Origin: Branchiostoma floridae | Lineage: Eukaryota > Chordata > Leptocardii > Amphioxiformes > Branchiostomatidae | Length of the DNA stretch: 64,000 bases | Assembly: GCF_000003815.2 (NCBI RefSeq) | Contig: NC_049986.1 | Location: 16,357,172 to 16,421,171, forward strand | Direction: 5' to 3' | Program-made: the position numbers and the translations under genes | Part shown: one piece after another, positions 12,601 to 23,600 of the stretch | Layout of the letters: every line of letters begins with the position of its first letter | Position numbering within the stretch: position 1 is the first letter of the stretch | Notes under the pieces: model-generated | Seen by the model: only the letters and a program-made list of their open reading frames with translations | What the model was told of the DNA's origin: nothing | Database searches by the model: none

Positions 12601-13006
12601 CTGGTCTGTGACAGAATCAATATACAATGATCTAATGTTACAATGTATCAAAGTATATGAATCAATGATATTTGCAACATGAAAAGTCACATATCTTTCA
12701 AGTTCATAAGTGCAAGGAGGTTATAAATGTATACTTCGTTATATATATAGTTAGCAAAAACACCCAGAGTAGTAGTACTTTGTCAACATCCAAAATGGAC
12801 ATCTCAAACGTTTGTACGACGTCGTATTTATACTGATGGCTTCCCGCCCATCACCTACCTAGCTTTTCCTCGTGGTCGGACTCTTCCTCCGAACTGTACT
12901 CTCCCTCCGAGCTGTCAATAACTAATCTCCCACTCAGGACCTGTTTAATCTGCTCAGTCTCCCTTTCAATCTTTTCTCGCTCCAGATCAATGCTCTGTTC
13001 GGCCAT
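9644..13006 (-). CDS. SNAPC4: snRNA-activating protein complex subunit 4, N-terminal exons (partial)
   Basis: SNAPC4 is the large, DNA-binding subunit of SNAPc, the nuclear complex that recognises the proximal sequence element of snRNA promoters for RNA polymerases II and III. Coding exons, minus strand: 12859-13006, 12261-12340, 11716-11868, 10891-11007, 10128-10241, 9644-9722; all have AG/GT borders and phases agree (691 bp, 230 codons). The start at 13006 opens an acidic N-terminus (LEREKIERETEQI, then SSEGEYSSEEE), as in the family. Exon 4 encodes LNQNYQEYIHDMLNRVQLML followed by AQNRERQ, matching the conserved SNAPC4 helix; exon 5 ends in FFKPYFKDSYGN and exon 6 begins GPPPNEDARHKREEK, matching the human block FMKPYFKD...GPPANEDTREK. 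The last exon ends in a good donor (GTAAGA), so the gene continues to the left, but no Myb repeat is found between 9640 and 521. It is either extended beyond the window or truncated. It is divergent from TSC1. Confidence 0.86.
9755..10055 (-). repeat. Interspersed repeat, copy 1 (SNAPC4 intron 5)
   Basis: It is an inverted copy of 21967-22265. Shared blocks include AGCAAATATATAA near one end, a TAACATAACAGTTGTCAGT-type block, GGTCACTA/GTGACC, TACATTATGTAACC, TTACTGGTAACCATGGTGAC and CCTTATTTGTTTGGAGAAGA. The ends carry CCTTC(C/A)TG(T/G)AAGGTAAACAT. It is non-coding; I cannot assign it to a SINE or MITE class. Confidence 0.6.
10377..10480. repeat. Short interspersed repeat, copy 1
   Basis: TCTGTGTGCAACACAAACTC and CTGTAACTGGCCCCTCCC are shared in the same order and orientation with 33863-33958 (TSC1 3' flank). 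Both copies also share a GAGATTT(A/G)A block near the end. The class is unknown. Confidence 0.5.
12115..12140. repeat. (TA)n microsatellite
   Basis: About twelve TA units in SNAPC4 intron 2. It is a simple repeat with no sign of function. Confidence 0.9.
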
Positions 13007-13328
13007 TTTGGGGTGAAAACAGACAGAACGTCCAAAATTGGCCAAAAATTGAACTCCTTCTGATATCCAAGATGGCTGAACTCCGGGGAATGGTACTTTT
13101 TGATTGGCCAATACTTATATCCATCCGCTCGGATGAAATAACGAAGACTCTTGGTTTGAAATGGGAATATCATGGCGCAAAAGTTATATATTATGGATAA
13201 ACTTATATATATAATTTGCATGATGTGTAAGATATATGAAGAAGAAGTTTATTGATTAAGATATGAGCAGACAGAAAAGGAGTTCCACGCGGACGGATAA
13301 AAAGCACGTGAGTAGTGCCGTAACCATC
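13007..13328. promoter_or_regulatory. Shared bidirectional promoter of SNAPC4 and TSC1
   Basis: Only about 320 bp separate the SNAPC4 start codon (13006, minus) from the putative first TSC1 exon (ATG-like YY1 site at 13329, plus). Visible sites are TGATTGGCCAAT (13101-13112, CCAAT boxes on both strands), AAGATGGC (about 13069-13076, YY1-like), GCACGTGAG (about 13302, an E-box) and a TATA-like run at 13185-13215. The two transcripts' first exons themselves overlap YY1-type ATGGC motifs (AAAATGGCC at the SNAPC4 start, ATCATGGCGG at 13327). Close head-to-head spacing suggests co-expression from one open region; transcript starts were not measured. Confidence 0.6.
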
Positions 13329-13366
13329 ATGGCGGACGAAGTCTGCTGTGCAGCTTGGATAAACAG
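13329..13366 (+). other. TSC1: Putative 5' untranslated first exon of TSC1 with upstream ORF
   Basis: The stretch ATGGCGGACGAAG... ends at AACAG before GTTTGA (a weak donor). Joined to the acceptor at 17538, its ATG would read 27 codons and stop at TAA (17581-17583), before the hamartin start at 17605, so it would act as a short upstream ORF. Exon limits are inferred from motif and position only; the donor is not consensus and the true one may lie elsewhere. Confidence 0.35.
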
Positions 13367-15657
13367 GTTTGACTTCGTTCTCTCGTCCTCCGAGCGGTTT
13401 TAACAGTTTTCAACCTTCCTGTGTGGTTTCTAAACATTTTGGCTGTCCTCTGTACAATTTACTGTGAATTCCAGGCGTGGAATGTTAATGTGTGCGTTGT
13501 GTACGTGTCCTCGCCGCGGTCATGTTCTTGCATGCTGGACATGTTCCATACATTTACAGTCCCCTCCCCCTCTTGACAGATTATATGTGAGCGCTGTGAG
13601 ATTATAATAATGTCTCCAAAGAATTACCTGCAACTCAAGGGATATCTTCCGCTGTGATATCTAGAGAATATTTGATTCTTCAAAATACTGGCCTATAGAG
13701 CTATGTTACGGCTGCGGGCATTTGGAGAGATTGGGCAGATCACAGCTCAGTCCCAATAAATTTTATACTTTCCCAAACCCCTTAAATGGCCACCAGTGGG
13801 AGGGAAATGATTGTTCATATTTTGCCAGGAGGTAGAATCATAGCCTGACAGTTATGATATAAAGTTATCACATGAGTGCTAAGGAATGCAGCAAGCCTAA
13901 GCCAGCTTGCCACCCGAGCATCATATTTGTTGACCACCCTAGGGCATGGTGTCAAGGCCAACTGTAGGAGCAATTCATTTGACATCAGAGGGATGTTGCT
14001 GTCTCCGTGAATGTTTTGGGTTTGGCAGCCTGTTTCAGGTCTGTTTGGCTTCTGCAACTTTTAGGAGCATAATCTCCTACCTGGCCTGTGTCAGATCTAC
14101 TCTACACTTCTCTTCTTGAAGTTCGTTCTGTTCTGTGCTATGCCTTGAATAGATAGCACAGAATCTACTAATTAGTGAGAGACTGGCAAATTCTGTTGAC
14201 AAATAGGTTATGTATGTGGTTTATTTTTAGGAGTAGATGTGTAGGTTTTGCTGTAATTGGTCTGTATACAAGTTTTGTTGTCATTGTTGTGACCTTAGCT
14301 CATTCCTACGTCCCGACCTCTAGGACAAACAGTTATATTTACACTGGAAAGGTTACTAGGACAAAGGGATATTTGCCCATGATAGCATGACTGCCACATG
14401 TACGTATTCATATATGTAACAGAGGGTCCCCAAACTCATACGGTACTATAACTTAGAACAACTGTCAAGTTTTACTTTGTCTTATCATATTTGTTTTTAT
14501 TACATTTATTACATCTCTGGAAAACGTTAACATTGAAGGGGAGAATACAAGTAGGAATTAAAAAAAAGGGAAACAATGATACCACAATGTCAAATTCAGA
14601 ACTGATGTCCGGCATTCATGTATGTTTATTTAGAACAGCCATTTAGGACAGCCAACTGTATCTTCTTTAGAACAGAACATACAGTTCCTTAGGCCGATAG
14701 GGAAGACTGCTGCCCTTCCCCCATCCTACTAGCAGTAATATTCTCCTAGCTCATCACCCACAGCTGTTTTTGCCATCGACAAAGTGGAAATTCCATTACT
14801 GAATGATTACATGCCCAACCGCCATGAACAACCTTGGATGGAGCCCAGAACGGGTAGCCCATTGAAGTGGGCCCATCCACCCCACTAGACTAGCCCACCT
14901 TTTCCAGAAACCAGCATCTGCATGTGTCAATTAACTCATCCACATGTGATTTGTGTTTGCTTTCAAGTTATATATAAGTCAACCTTTGTCCGTTACAACT
15001 CTTGCCTGCTTATGTTGTTCTCACATGCACAAACATCTGATCAATGACCTTTCTACTTTCACTCTTGTTCAACAACAAGCTACATGTGGGGATCAAATAT
15101 AGGTGTAGGGTTGTCTCCTTCTCTAAATGTTTTTCCTTCCCACTCATTGTTTTTTGTTGTTGTTAAATTTGACATTTTAATCTTCAAACAAAAATTGCAT
15201 AAATTTTCAGGTCATGAAGTATATATTTTTTTTACAAATGAGATGAACTTTTTATCTGTTCCAACAAGCAAATCTTTGTCCTGGGAAGTGGGATAGGTCC
15301 TGGAGACATCCCTGACTACATGAAGGTGTGACAGACTTCACTGATTTATACTTCAGAACTATGCTGGCTAAAAACATTTGGTTGAAATAAATCAAAGAAA
15401 TTTTGAAAAATCAATGGACAGAGAAAAGTGCAATGTGAAAATTGTCCTTGATGTATCAAAATTATTCCAACATATTTATTAAGAAGGTCCTTTTTTCATT
15501 CCCACCTGTTTCAAATATTGCGATTTAATCATGTTATCTACTTTATTGAGCCTATGCTGTTTTGATATATCATCATCATCTGTCGTCCTTGGTGAGCGGG
15601 GTAAGGCGAAGCACAACATCTTTCCACAGCACTAGGTCTTTCATAGCTGCTCCCAAG

Positions 15658-15865
15658 TAGCCTCTACCAGGCTGTTTGATGGTCTAATTGTCGAAATTGG
15701 ACAAATAGAGTCACCGTATGCTAGGGGAGTCAGCCGGCCGAGAAGGTCCATTTTGGTTTGGAGAATGTCCCTACTCTGCCGGCTGACTCTCCTAGTGTAC
15801 TATTTACTCTTATTTGACCAATTTCTACAATTAGACCACCAAACCACGAAGCCTGGTAGAGGCTA
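15658..15865. mobile_element. Foldback MITE, TAGCCT family, 9-bp target duplication
   Basis: Arms of about 85 bp are inverted copies. The left begins TAGCCTCTACCAGGC and the right ends GCCTGGTAGAGGCTA; inner parts pair as GGAGTCAGCCGGC with GCCGGCTGACTC. It is flanked by GCTCCCAAG at 15649-15657 and 15866-15874. A 9-bp duplication fits Mutator-like elements. It is non-autonomous, 208 bp, in TSC1 intron 1. Confidence 0.85.
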
Positions 15866-16647
15866 GCTCCCAAGTCCTCAGTGTCAATCCCGGTGTCTCT
15901 GGAAATGTATGTAGACTAGTAGGTCTGTTGAAGTTATCAAATGCGCATGTACAAATGTACAATGTGATTGGCATACAAAGTACAGTGGGTTCATCTACAG
16001 GTCAGAGCCACACAGTGTTGCTGGCTTCCTGTAGTGTTGATTCTGTGTCAGCCTTTCTTCTAGAGTTTCAACAGATGTTTTCCTCTACATGGTGACCACT
16101 GGCAGATAGCCAATAATTTAATATGGAGTTTTCCTCTCATGATTGCATCAGACCTGAGTGATAATTACATGATGGAACATCCAGTCTTTCAGAGATTTTC
16201 AGGAAAGATCAGTCTCCTTCCTTAGTACATTTTATCAAATTTCTCTTCTTTATTTTTTCTCTGGGTTTGATTTCCTTTCTCTAAGAGTAAGAGTAAGACA
16301 AAACATCATTTTAGATATCGATGCTACCATGCCTTCAGCTGTTCTAATTACCCTTGCATTATTGTTCTTACCTTGTAATTACTCACTGTCTGGGTAATTG
16401 AGTGTTGTTCCCTGTCAGGTGAGGGTTAGAAATGCTTGCCTGTTAGTGTAGATGTGAAGGCTTGATGGCAGCTTGCCAGCAGCCTCTATCTTTAGAGGGT
16501 TGGCACTGTGTAGGTTGAGAAGATGATCTTCCCATCTCTTGCGTCAGTCACCTCTTACGTGTTAATGGTTGAACCACGTGGGTTCTTCTGCTCTATTGTC
16601 AGGTTTGACAAGCCAACTAGCCCTATTGTCTAGGTCAAATGAAAGTG

Positions 16648-16695
16648 CCGATCGGGCAAGTGCATGACCTACCCCACTTGCCCGATCGGGCAAGT
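16648..16695. repeat. Perfect palindromes ACTTGCCCGATCGGGCAAGT
   Basis: A 20-bp perfect palindrome lies at 16676-16695. A second arm, CCGATCGGGCAAGTG (16648-16662), pairs with CACTTGCCCGATCGG (16675-16689) across a 12-bp loop. Related GGGCAAGTAAATTTT sequence recurs near 17301, so this may be part of a repeat family terminus. Confidence 0.7.
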
Positions 16696-16809
16696 AAGAT
16701 TTTTCCATCCAGTGAGACTTTGATGTACTTGCAATGGTGAACATAGAAAAATAGAGGCCATGATAAGAATTCCATTGCTGAAATTTCGTGAAAATGCATA
16801 TAAAAGCAC

Positions 16810-17266
16810 TTAAGGCCACACCAATTTAATTTCTTGGTTCACGGATTTTTTCATAAAAAATATGGAGCGAAAGGGCGAAATGAAAATAAAAATAAACATT
16901 GTAAAATGGTTGGGGTAAAGGTAAGGGCTGATTCAAAACATGAAGAATAAAAAGTTCTCAGCTTGAAAAAAGTACAAAAACACTATTACTGTACAGTAAC
17001 AGCACCTGTTTGTTGAAAATTACAGATGTAGTGTCAGTTTTTATGTTTGTCCCATTCTTCATGAATGAAAAATATAACTGCAATAATAATACCCACATTT
17101 TAAGGAGCTTATAATATGAAGGGCAATTTGCTACACCAGAAAGTTGGTGAATGGTTTCAATAATGGTGAAAATTTGCTGAGTGGTAATTTTTATTTTTAT
17201 TTTTTTTTCAAAAAAATAGGAGCGAGCGAATTCGTGAACCAAAGAAATTAAATCGGTATGTCCTAA
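16810..17266. mobile_element. Inverted-repeat MITE (TSC1 intron 1)
   Basis: The left end has TTAAGGCCACACCAATTTAA then TTTCTTGGTTCACG; the right end is its imperfect reverse complement (CGTGAACCAAAGAAATTAAA then TCGGTATGTCCTAA). Internally, runs of AAAATAAAAATAAA face their complement. The interior shares sequence with 8519-8700. It is about 457 bp and non-coding. Confidence 0.65.
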
Positions 17267-17604
17267 CATTAAAATTCTGAGCAAATAAAAAATTGGTTCG
17301 GGCAAGTAAATTTTCTATGTGCTTGCTCGATAGGACATGTAAATTTTAGAAAAATTTACGTCCAACCCTGATTGTCATTGTGGTGATCTTCCAATAATAT
17401 TTCTTTCTCTGGGCCTGGTGCGGTACAAGTTAACAGTGGAATCTTTGCTACAGGTTTCCCAAAGGTTTTGAAGTATAAATTTGATGCTGGTAATAAAAAA
17501 GGAAATTAATTAATAAACACACATTTTGTCTTTTTCAGGAACTTTTGCATCTTAGAATGGGCTGAACCTCGAGCATCAGTGTAAGATAGCATCCAAACGT
17601 GACC

Positions 17605-20600
17605 ATGACTGAGAAACAAGTGGATGCCAGCGAGCTCTTTAGCCTGCTGTCGTCACCTGACCTCCATGTAGTTGACGAAATCAAAGCCCTTATCCATGAA
17701 AACCTTAACACTGGTGAGTTTACATGTTTATAATCATTTCTAGAAGTAATACAGTAGTATGAAGTTATATGCGCAGTGCTCTCGCACCAAGACGACACAA
17801 GGGTTTGCCAAGTAAAATGTAGTACATGGTGTTGGAAAGGTCACTTGATCTGCTCAACAGATAAGGTAGTTTTACCATTGCAAAAGGTGTTGCTTTGACT
17901 TGCTTGCACTAGTGATGTTAGTTGGTAAGCCCTAGCTTTTTAACAAGATAACTTTGAAGGCGTTGTAACAGTTGTTCACACTCCACAACTTTGTAATAAT
18001 ACTGTAAATGCATTTAAGTTTGCAGGGATTTACTTTTGCTGTAGCAGGAAAATGTAGTGTTTGCGGTGGTTTTAAGTTTGCAGAAGTGCCATAGACTGTA
18101 GTCTCTTGCCATAATGGAAAAATGTTCGTGAAAGTTCGCAGTGAAGTAGTCATGGCGAAAACCGCGAACATGTCTGCATTTACAGTACATTTTCAGTCTT
18201 TTTTCAATCAACATGTGTAATTTTGTGGATGATTTTCCCTGTAGCCCGTGAACCATGGCTGCTGAATTGCCTTGTGGAGTTTTACGTGGCCACCAACAAC
18301 CAGCCAGCCCTGGAGGTGTTAGTGGGCATCAGGGAGCCACATGATAAGGTAACTCATACACTGTACAGTACTCTAAGGGCCTTTAAGTTTGTGGTGATTT
18401 AATGTTGCTGAAACTGCACTATGACAAGCCTTACTCATAAAAGTGGCCCTCCACCACAGAGGAAATGGATAGATCACGCTTGTTAGATTCAGTGCTTTTA
18501 AGTTATTGTGACATGAAAACATTGGTTTTAAGTTTCTTTAAAGCAGTCACCGCAAAAACCTCACAGTAAAACATAAAACCACTGTGTAAAGAATTATTGT
18601 ATATTGCACCCATGGTATACTGAATAATATGTGTGAACAGTTCAGGTTGCTCTGCTGTTCTGCAGTCATTCCATTGTTACACATTGTCAGAACCTGAGGT
18701 GTCCTGCAGACTTGTTTTTCCAAACTTGATGCATATTTATTGAGCTATACTGTACTTGCCAAGGTTGTTGTAACTGACCTTGTTGTTTCGCAGCACTTGC
18801 TGTCCAAGCTACAGCAGTACCCTGCAGCTGTATGTGGCCCATAGCTGCCAGGCTAGTTGGCTAGCTGCTGTCACTCTGCATGGACTCGATAGTGATACAT
18901 ATTCATTGAGTTATAACTGACCTTGTAGCTGTTTTGCAGCACTTGCTGTGCAAGCTACAGCAATATGTGGCTCGTGGCTGCCAGGCTAGTTGGCTAGCTG
19001 CTCTCACTCTGCTCGGACTTGATAGTGACACATATCGAAAGACTATTGAGTTATACTGTTCTTGTCAAGGTTCTTTTAACCGACCTCGTTGTTTGCAGCA
19101 TTTGCTGTCCAAGCTATAGCAGTATGTGGCCCGTGGCTGCCAGGCTAGTCGGCTAGCTGCTCTCACTTTGATTGGGCTTGATAGTGATACATATTTATTG
19201 AGTTATACTGTACTTGCCAAGGTTGTTGTAACCGACCTTGTCGCTGTTTTGCAGCACTTGCTGTCCAAGCTACAGCAGTATGTGGCCCGTGGCTGCCAGG
19301 CTAGTCGGCTGGCTGCTCTGACTCTGCTGGGACATGTGGTGCGGAAACACCCGTCATGGCTGTACAAGATCACCCAGCACTCCATCATGGCAACCCTCCT
19401 CAAACTTCTCAAGGTCAGTACGAACTATCCAAGGTCAATCAGAAAGCAAGGTTAACCTGGAAAGAGTTTTGGAATGTTTCAGTTATATTGTGGGTGATTG
19501 TAGACAGCACCTTCAGCCATAGTTGCATTTTTTCCTTATCTAAATTGAAGTGTGTTTGTGGCATTACATTTTATTAACATTACATGAGTAAAAATTCTTT
19601 ACACAATCTTAACAAGACCATAGTACATCCAGATGAAAAGATACAAAAAACAGAATCTCTGCTGCAGTGCCAAGGTCACATACCAGGGGGCCCAAGCTTG
19701 ACCTTTGTCTTCCCAATACCTACACCTACCCAAATACCAAATTCAGAAATCTACAAAACTACAAAAATCTGGAAACACAGACAGACAGACATACCCATAA
19801 CTATATTCTCCATTTTTCATTTTTCCATTTTCAACTAAACAATGTTTTTTTCTATCTGTTCCCTCTCCAGCGTGAGACGGACATCCCTAATGTGATGAGT
19901 GGTGTGCTGATCATCACCACCCTGCTGCCCATGGTGCCTGCGCTCATCGCTCCGTACCTCACCAGTATATTTGAAGTCTTCAGTAGGCTGGCTGCATGGA
20001 ACACAAACAAACCTGGTACGGCCTTCGCAATGCTCTACATGTCATCTGTCCTTTTTGCTTTGTTTTCTTTGCTCGCATTCAACATCTATATATGTATCAA
20101 TGTACCAAGTTTCACTACTGTGTCAGAAATGAAAAATCAAGTAAGAAGCTATCAGTCTGTCCCAGGGTTCTAGACAGTGTCCGTCCTTCTGTCCTTTGAT
20201 GGAATTTTGCTGCTGGGATGGACAAAAAGTTTGCACCTTCAGTCCACTGTGAAGGAAAATAATTGGCATTAAAAATTTTAATTGAACCAAGCTGAGTCTA
20301 CCATCAAAGATTGCCCCTCAAAATAAATGAAACAGCATTTCAGAGGGTCTAGGTTGCAAAATTTTTCTGGATAGCGTACCCCCGGCCCCCCCTAGGATTG
20401 TCACGCCTTCAACAGGATTTCAATTCAAAATTTAGAGGATGGAAAAAAATTCAGGTTGGCTAGAACACTGGTCTGTCCCTAAACGTAAAAGCATTATGTA
20501 CATACAATATCATTTTGTCTTTTTGTATGGAGAAGAAGAGAAAGAAATGCCAGAACAAAGACAATATATTTCCCAACAGAACAATAAACGAGAGGTGTTT

Positions 20601-23600
20601 CTGTCCCCAGGTCCCATCCCAGATGTGTACCTGCTGCACCTGCACATTGCTGTGTATGCCCTGTTCCACCGGCTGTACAGTATGTACCCATGTAACTTCC
20701 TGGCGTACCTCCGAGCCTACTACAGCACCAGGGACCACATCGATGTGTTTGAGTACACCATAAAGGTAGGAACTCTTTTCTTTGTTCATGTCATTCTCTC
20801 TTTGAAGATGATGAATTTGTCTTTGTGTTTTGTGCATTTTTTTCTGTCAGAAATAGTCTTGTATATCGTAACATCAATTCAGTCTTCGGGCTGCGACTGT
20901 ATTGATACAAAGTATTGCTCTCAATAAATCATTATAAAAAAAAAAAAACATAGAAAGATTTAATCAAGGATACCGTTTGATTTGTAGTCTGTATACTCAC
21001 ATTTAGCAAATTTTTCTTTGGGCCCTTTTGCATATATTTCTTTGGGGTGTTTTTGCCTATTTTTTTCCCAACACAAACTGTCACTATGGAGTTGAAGTTC
21101 CATAGAAGCATGGTTAGAAGCATGGTTTAGTCAGGCTGTTTTCCCTGGAGAAATATTGAAGTAAGTTTTGCTGTTATTTTCCATTTCTGCAGCCCATGTT
21201 GGAGAGAGTAAGGATGCACCCACTGCTCATCATATCCTCATCTGAAGAGGAAACAAAAACAAACAGGTAAGATGACCTGAAGGTGTTTGTATGAACTAAT
21301 GGGTTTCGTATTAGCATTGTTAGTGCAAATTGAAGATCTCCCTTCTTCTTGGTTTACCATTGTGAACGATGGTGATGTCAATGGTGATGGAGATGTGAGC
21401 CCATGATATATACACACAGCAAAAAAAGTTCAGACACTTGAGTTTGGTCAATCGTATCTCTTGGAAATTTTGGCACTTTTCCTTTTCTACCTACATGTAC
21501 ACAGATAAGTAGCTCTCGTACTCACCCCATCCATGTACGGTCAAAACTAGTGGAATATCATTGTAATATTCCAGTGATATGTAATCCATTACATTTTATA
21601 AAGTATGCACAGAGATAACATTAGACTAAGTCAAGTTTCCCAAAGTTTTTGTGCCAAGTTCAGATGCAAGAATGTTTACTCATCCTGAGCTGTACTAGTT
21701 ATACATATGAACTGAAAATCTTCATAGTGATAAATGACACAATGTTTCTATTGTGTCCAGGTGGAGAAAGATGGAGACCCATGACATTGTGATAGAATGT
21801 GCCAAAGTGTGTCTGGATCCGCTGGAGTCGGGGCGGGACACCGTGGCCGCGCCCCTTCGACAGCCAGGCCCCATATCCAGGGAACCCTCCCAACTCAACA
21901 CTTCTCTCAACTACTCCTTCTCACCTATGCCAAGTGCAGGTCAGTGTGGGCGCAAGTTTTTATGTATTGTATACCTTCATGGAAGGTAAACATATTGTTT
22001 TTGCTCTATTTCTTCTTCTCCAAACAAATAAGGTCAACGACCTAGACCAGATGGCTGTCACCATGGTTACCAGTAAAGTAGCAGGCCCCCAGTGGTGTTT
22101 GGTTACATAATGTAGCAAATGGCTTAGTACAGAGCTAGAGGGGCTCGGGTCACTAGATATATAGATGTATTGTACAAGAATAAACATAACAGTTGTCAGT
22201 ATTAGACTATAGCATGTGAAGGTAAACATTATATATTTGCTTGCAAATGTTACCTTTCTAGTTTCCACATAAATTTGCTTAGTGCAAGGCCAAGAGACCT
22301 CTTCTAGTTCGTAGCCACTGAGCAAAGTTGGTGAGAGATATAGTTGACTAAAAGATGGTGGTGAACGTTAAGTGAAGGTTGCTATGCTGTACACACAAAC
22401 ATGTACATGTAGTCGGACCAAAATATACAAAGTATTGCAGTGGTTTGCATATTGAAGTTACTTTTATACTACTTACTTGTTCTTAAATGACATATTTCAA
22501 TAGTTTGTTTACAGGTCTCTTTAGGGCAAAAATGATAACCACTAAATATACTGTTTCAAATGTGTTGCTTTAGAAGTTGAAGAAAATGTACAAATCTTTG
22601 CTTTCCTTGTGTCTCTGTCCATTTCTTAGAAGCCAGTCTTGTAGATGAAACCCACAAGAAGGAGAAGACTTCCTCCCAGAAGCTGAACACTGCGGAAGAT
22701 TCTCCTCCATTCTGGAGCCCCTCCAACATCTGCGGGCTGTCCACCCCTCCACACTCCCATGGAATGTCCCCGGCCAGCAGCCATCTTGAGTTGACCTCGT
22801 CATCCGCTTTGCACCACAGTTTTGCGCTCTCCTCTGCCGCGAACACCCCCACCCCCATGGCCACTCCCTCTGAGTCTCCCCCAACCGTAGGGGGTGAGGC
22901 ATCCGGACAAGGCTCCACACCCAAAAAGACCAGCAAGGAAAATCTCATGTCCAAGCCCCCCTTGTCTCCGAGGTCGCGAACTCAAATATTTCAGCGATTT
23001 TTTAGTGCTCCCCAAGGACAACTGCCCGAACTTTCCCCCAGTAATTCTACACCTGTATCGCCATTGACAAGAGAAGACTTTGGTGGGGGCACGGGTACAA
23101 CAGGAAAAAGTCAAAGTGCCCCACTAACTGCAGAATTGTCATCAGTACAGGACACCCCTCCCTTCCCCAAGGTTCCCCAAAGTGGACTGGACCTAACGGA
23201 AGGCCAGCAGTGTGCAGGAACGTTCCACTCCCAGGATAGGGAGGATGACGGGAAAAATTCTAAGGACATCTTAACGCCTGAGAATCTGAGCCAAGTTGTA
23301 GAGAAATTGTCGGAACATGGGTCTTCCCTGGAAGTTGTTGGGCCGTTATCTTCCGCAGGTCTAGATGTAGAGAAAGACTTAGATGGTGAGCATTCCTCTT
23401 TATATCTAACGTCTAAGAAACATGAAAGACATTCTTGAAGCATTGGTGATGTAACAGTGTTCTAGGATTGTTACTAGTAGGTAAGGTTACTGTCTGCATT
23501 ATGCTATGATAAACAACTACCCGGACATAATGGAAACAGGTTTTAAAGACTTTGTAATTCCAACACTAAAAATATCGATGGTTCTTCTGGTGCTCAGGTA

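Larger units (their letters stand above)
13367..17538. other. TSC1 intron 1 (4.2 kb)
   Basis: No coding exon is seen. It holds a TAGCCT foldback element (15658-15865), a 20-bp perfect palindrome near 16676 and an inverted-repeat MITE (16810-17266); the rest is unassigned. Confidence 0.55.

Noticed and set aside
13329..13370. ATG at 13329 as the hamartin start
   Set aside because: After splicing to 17539 it stops at 17583; the conserved N-terminus begins at 17605.
20439..20927. 162-codon frame as a separate gene
   Set aside because: It is TSC1 exon 20611-20765 plus read-through into both introns; the splice sites are clear.
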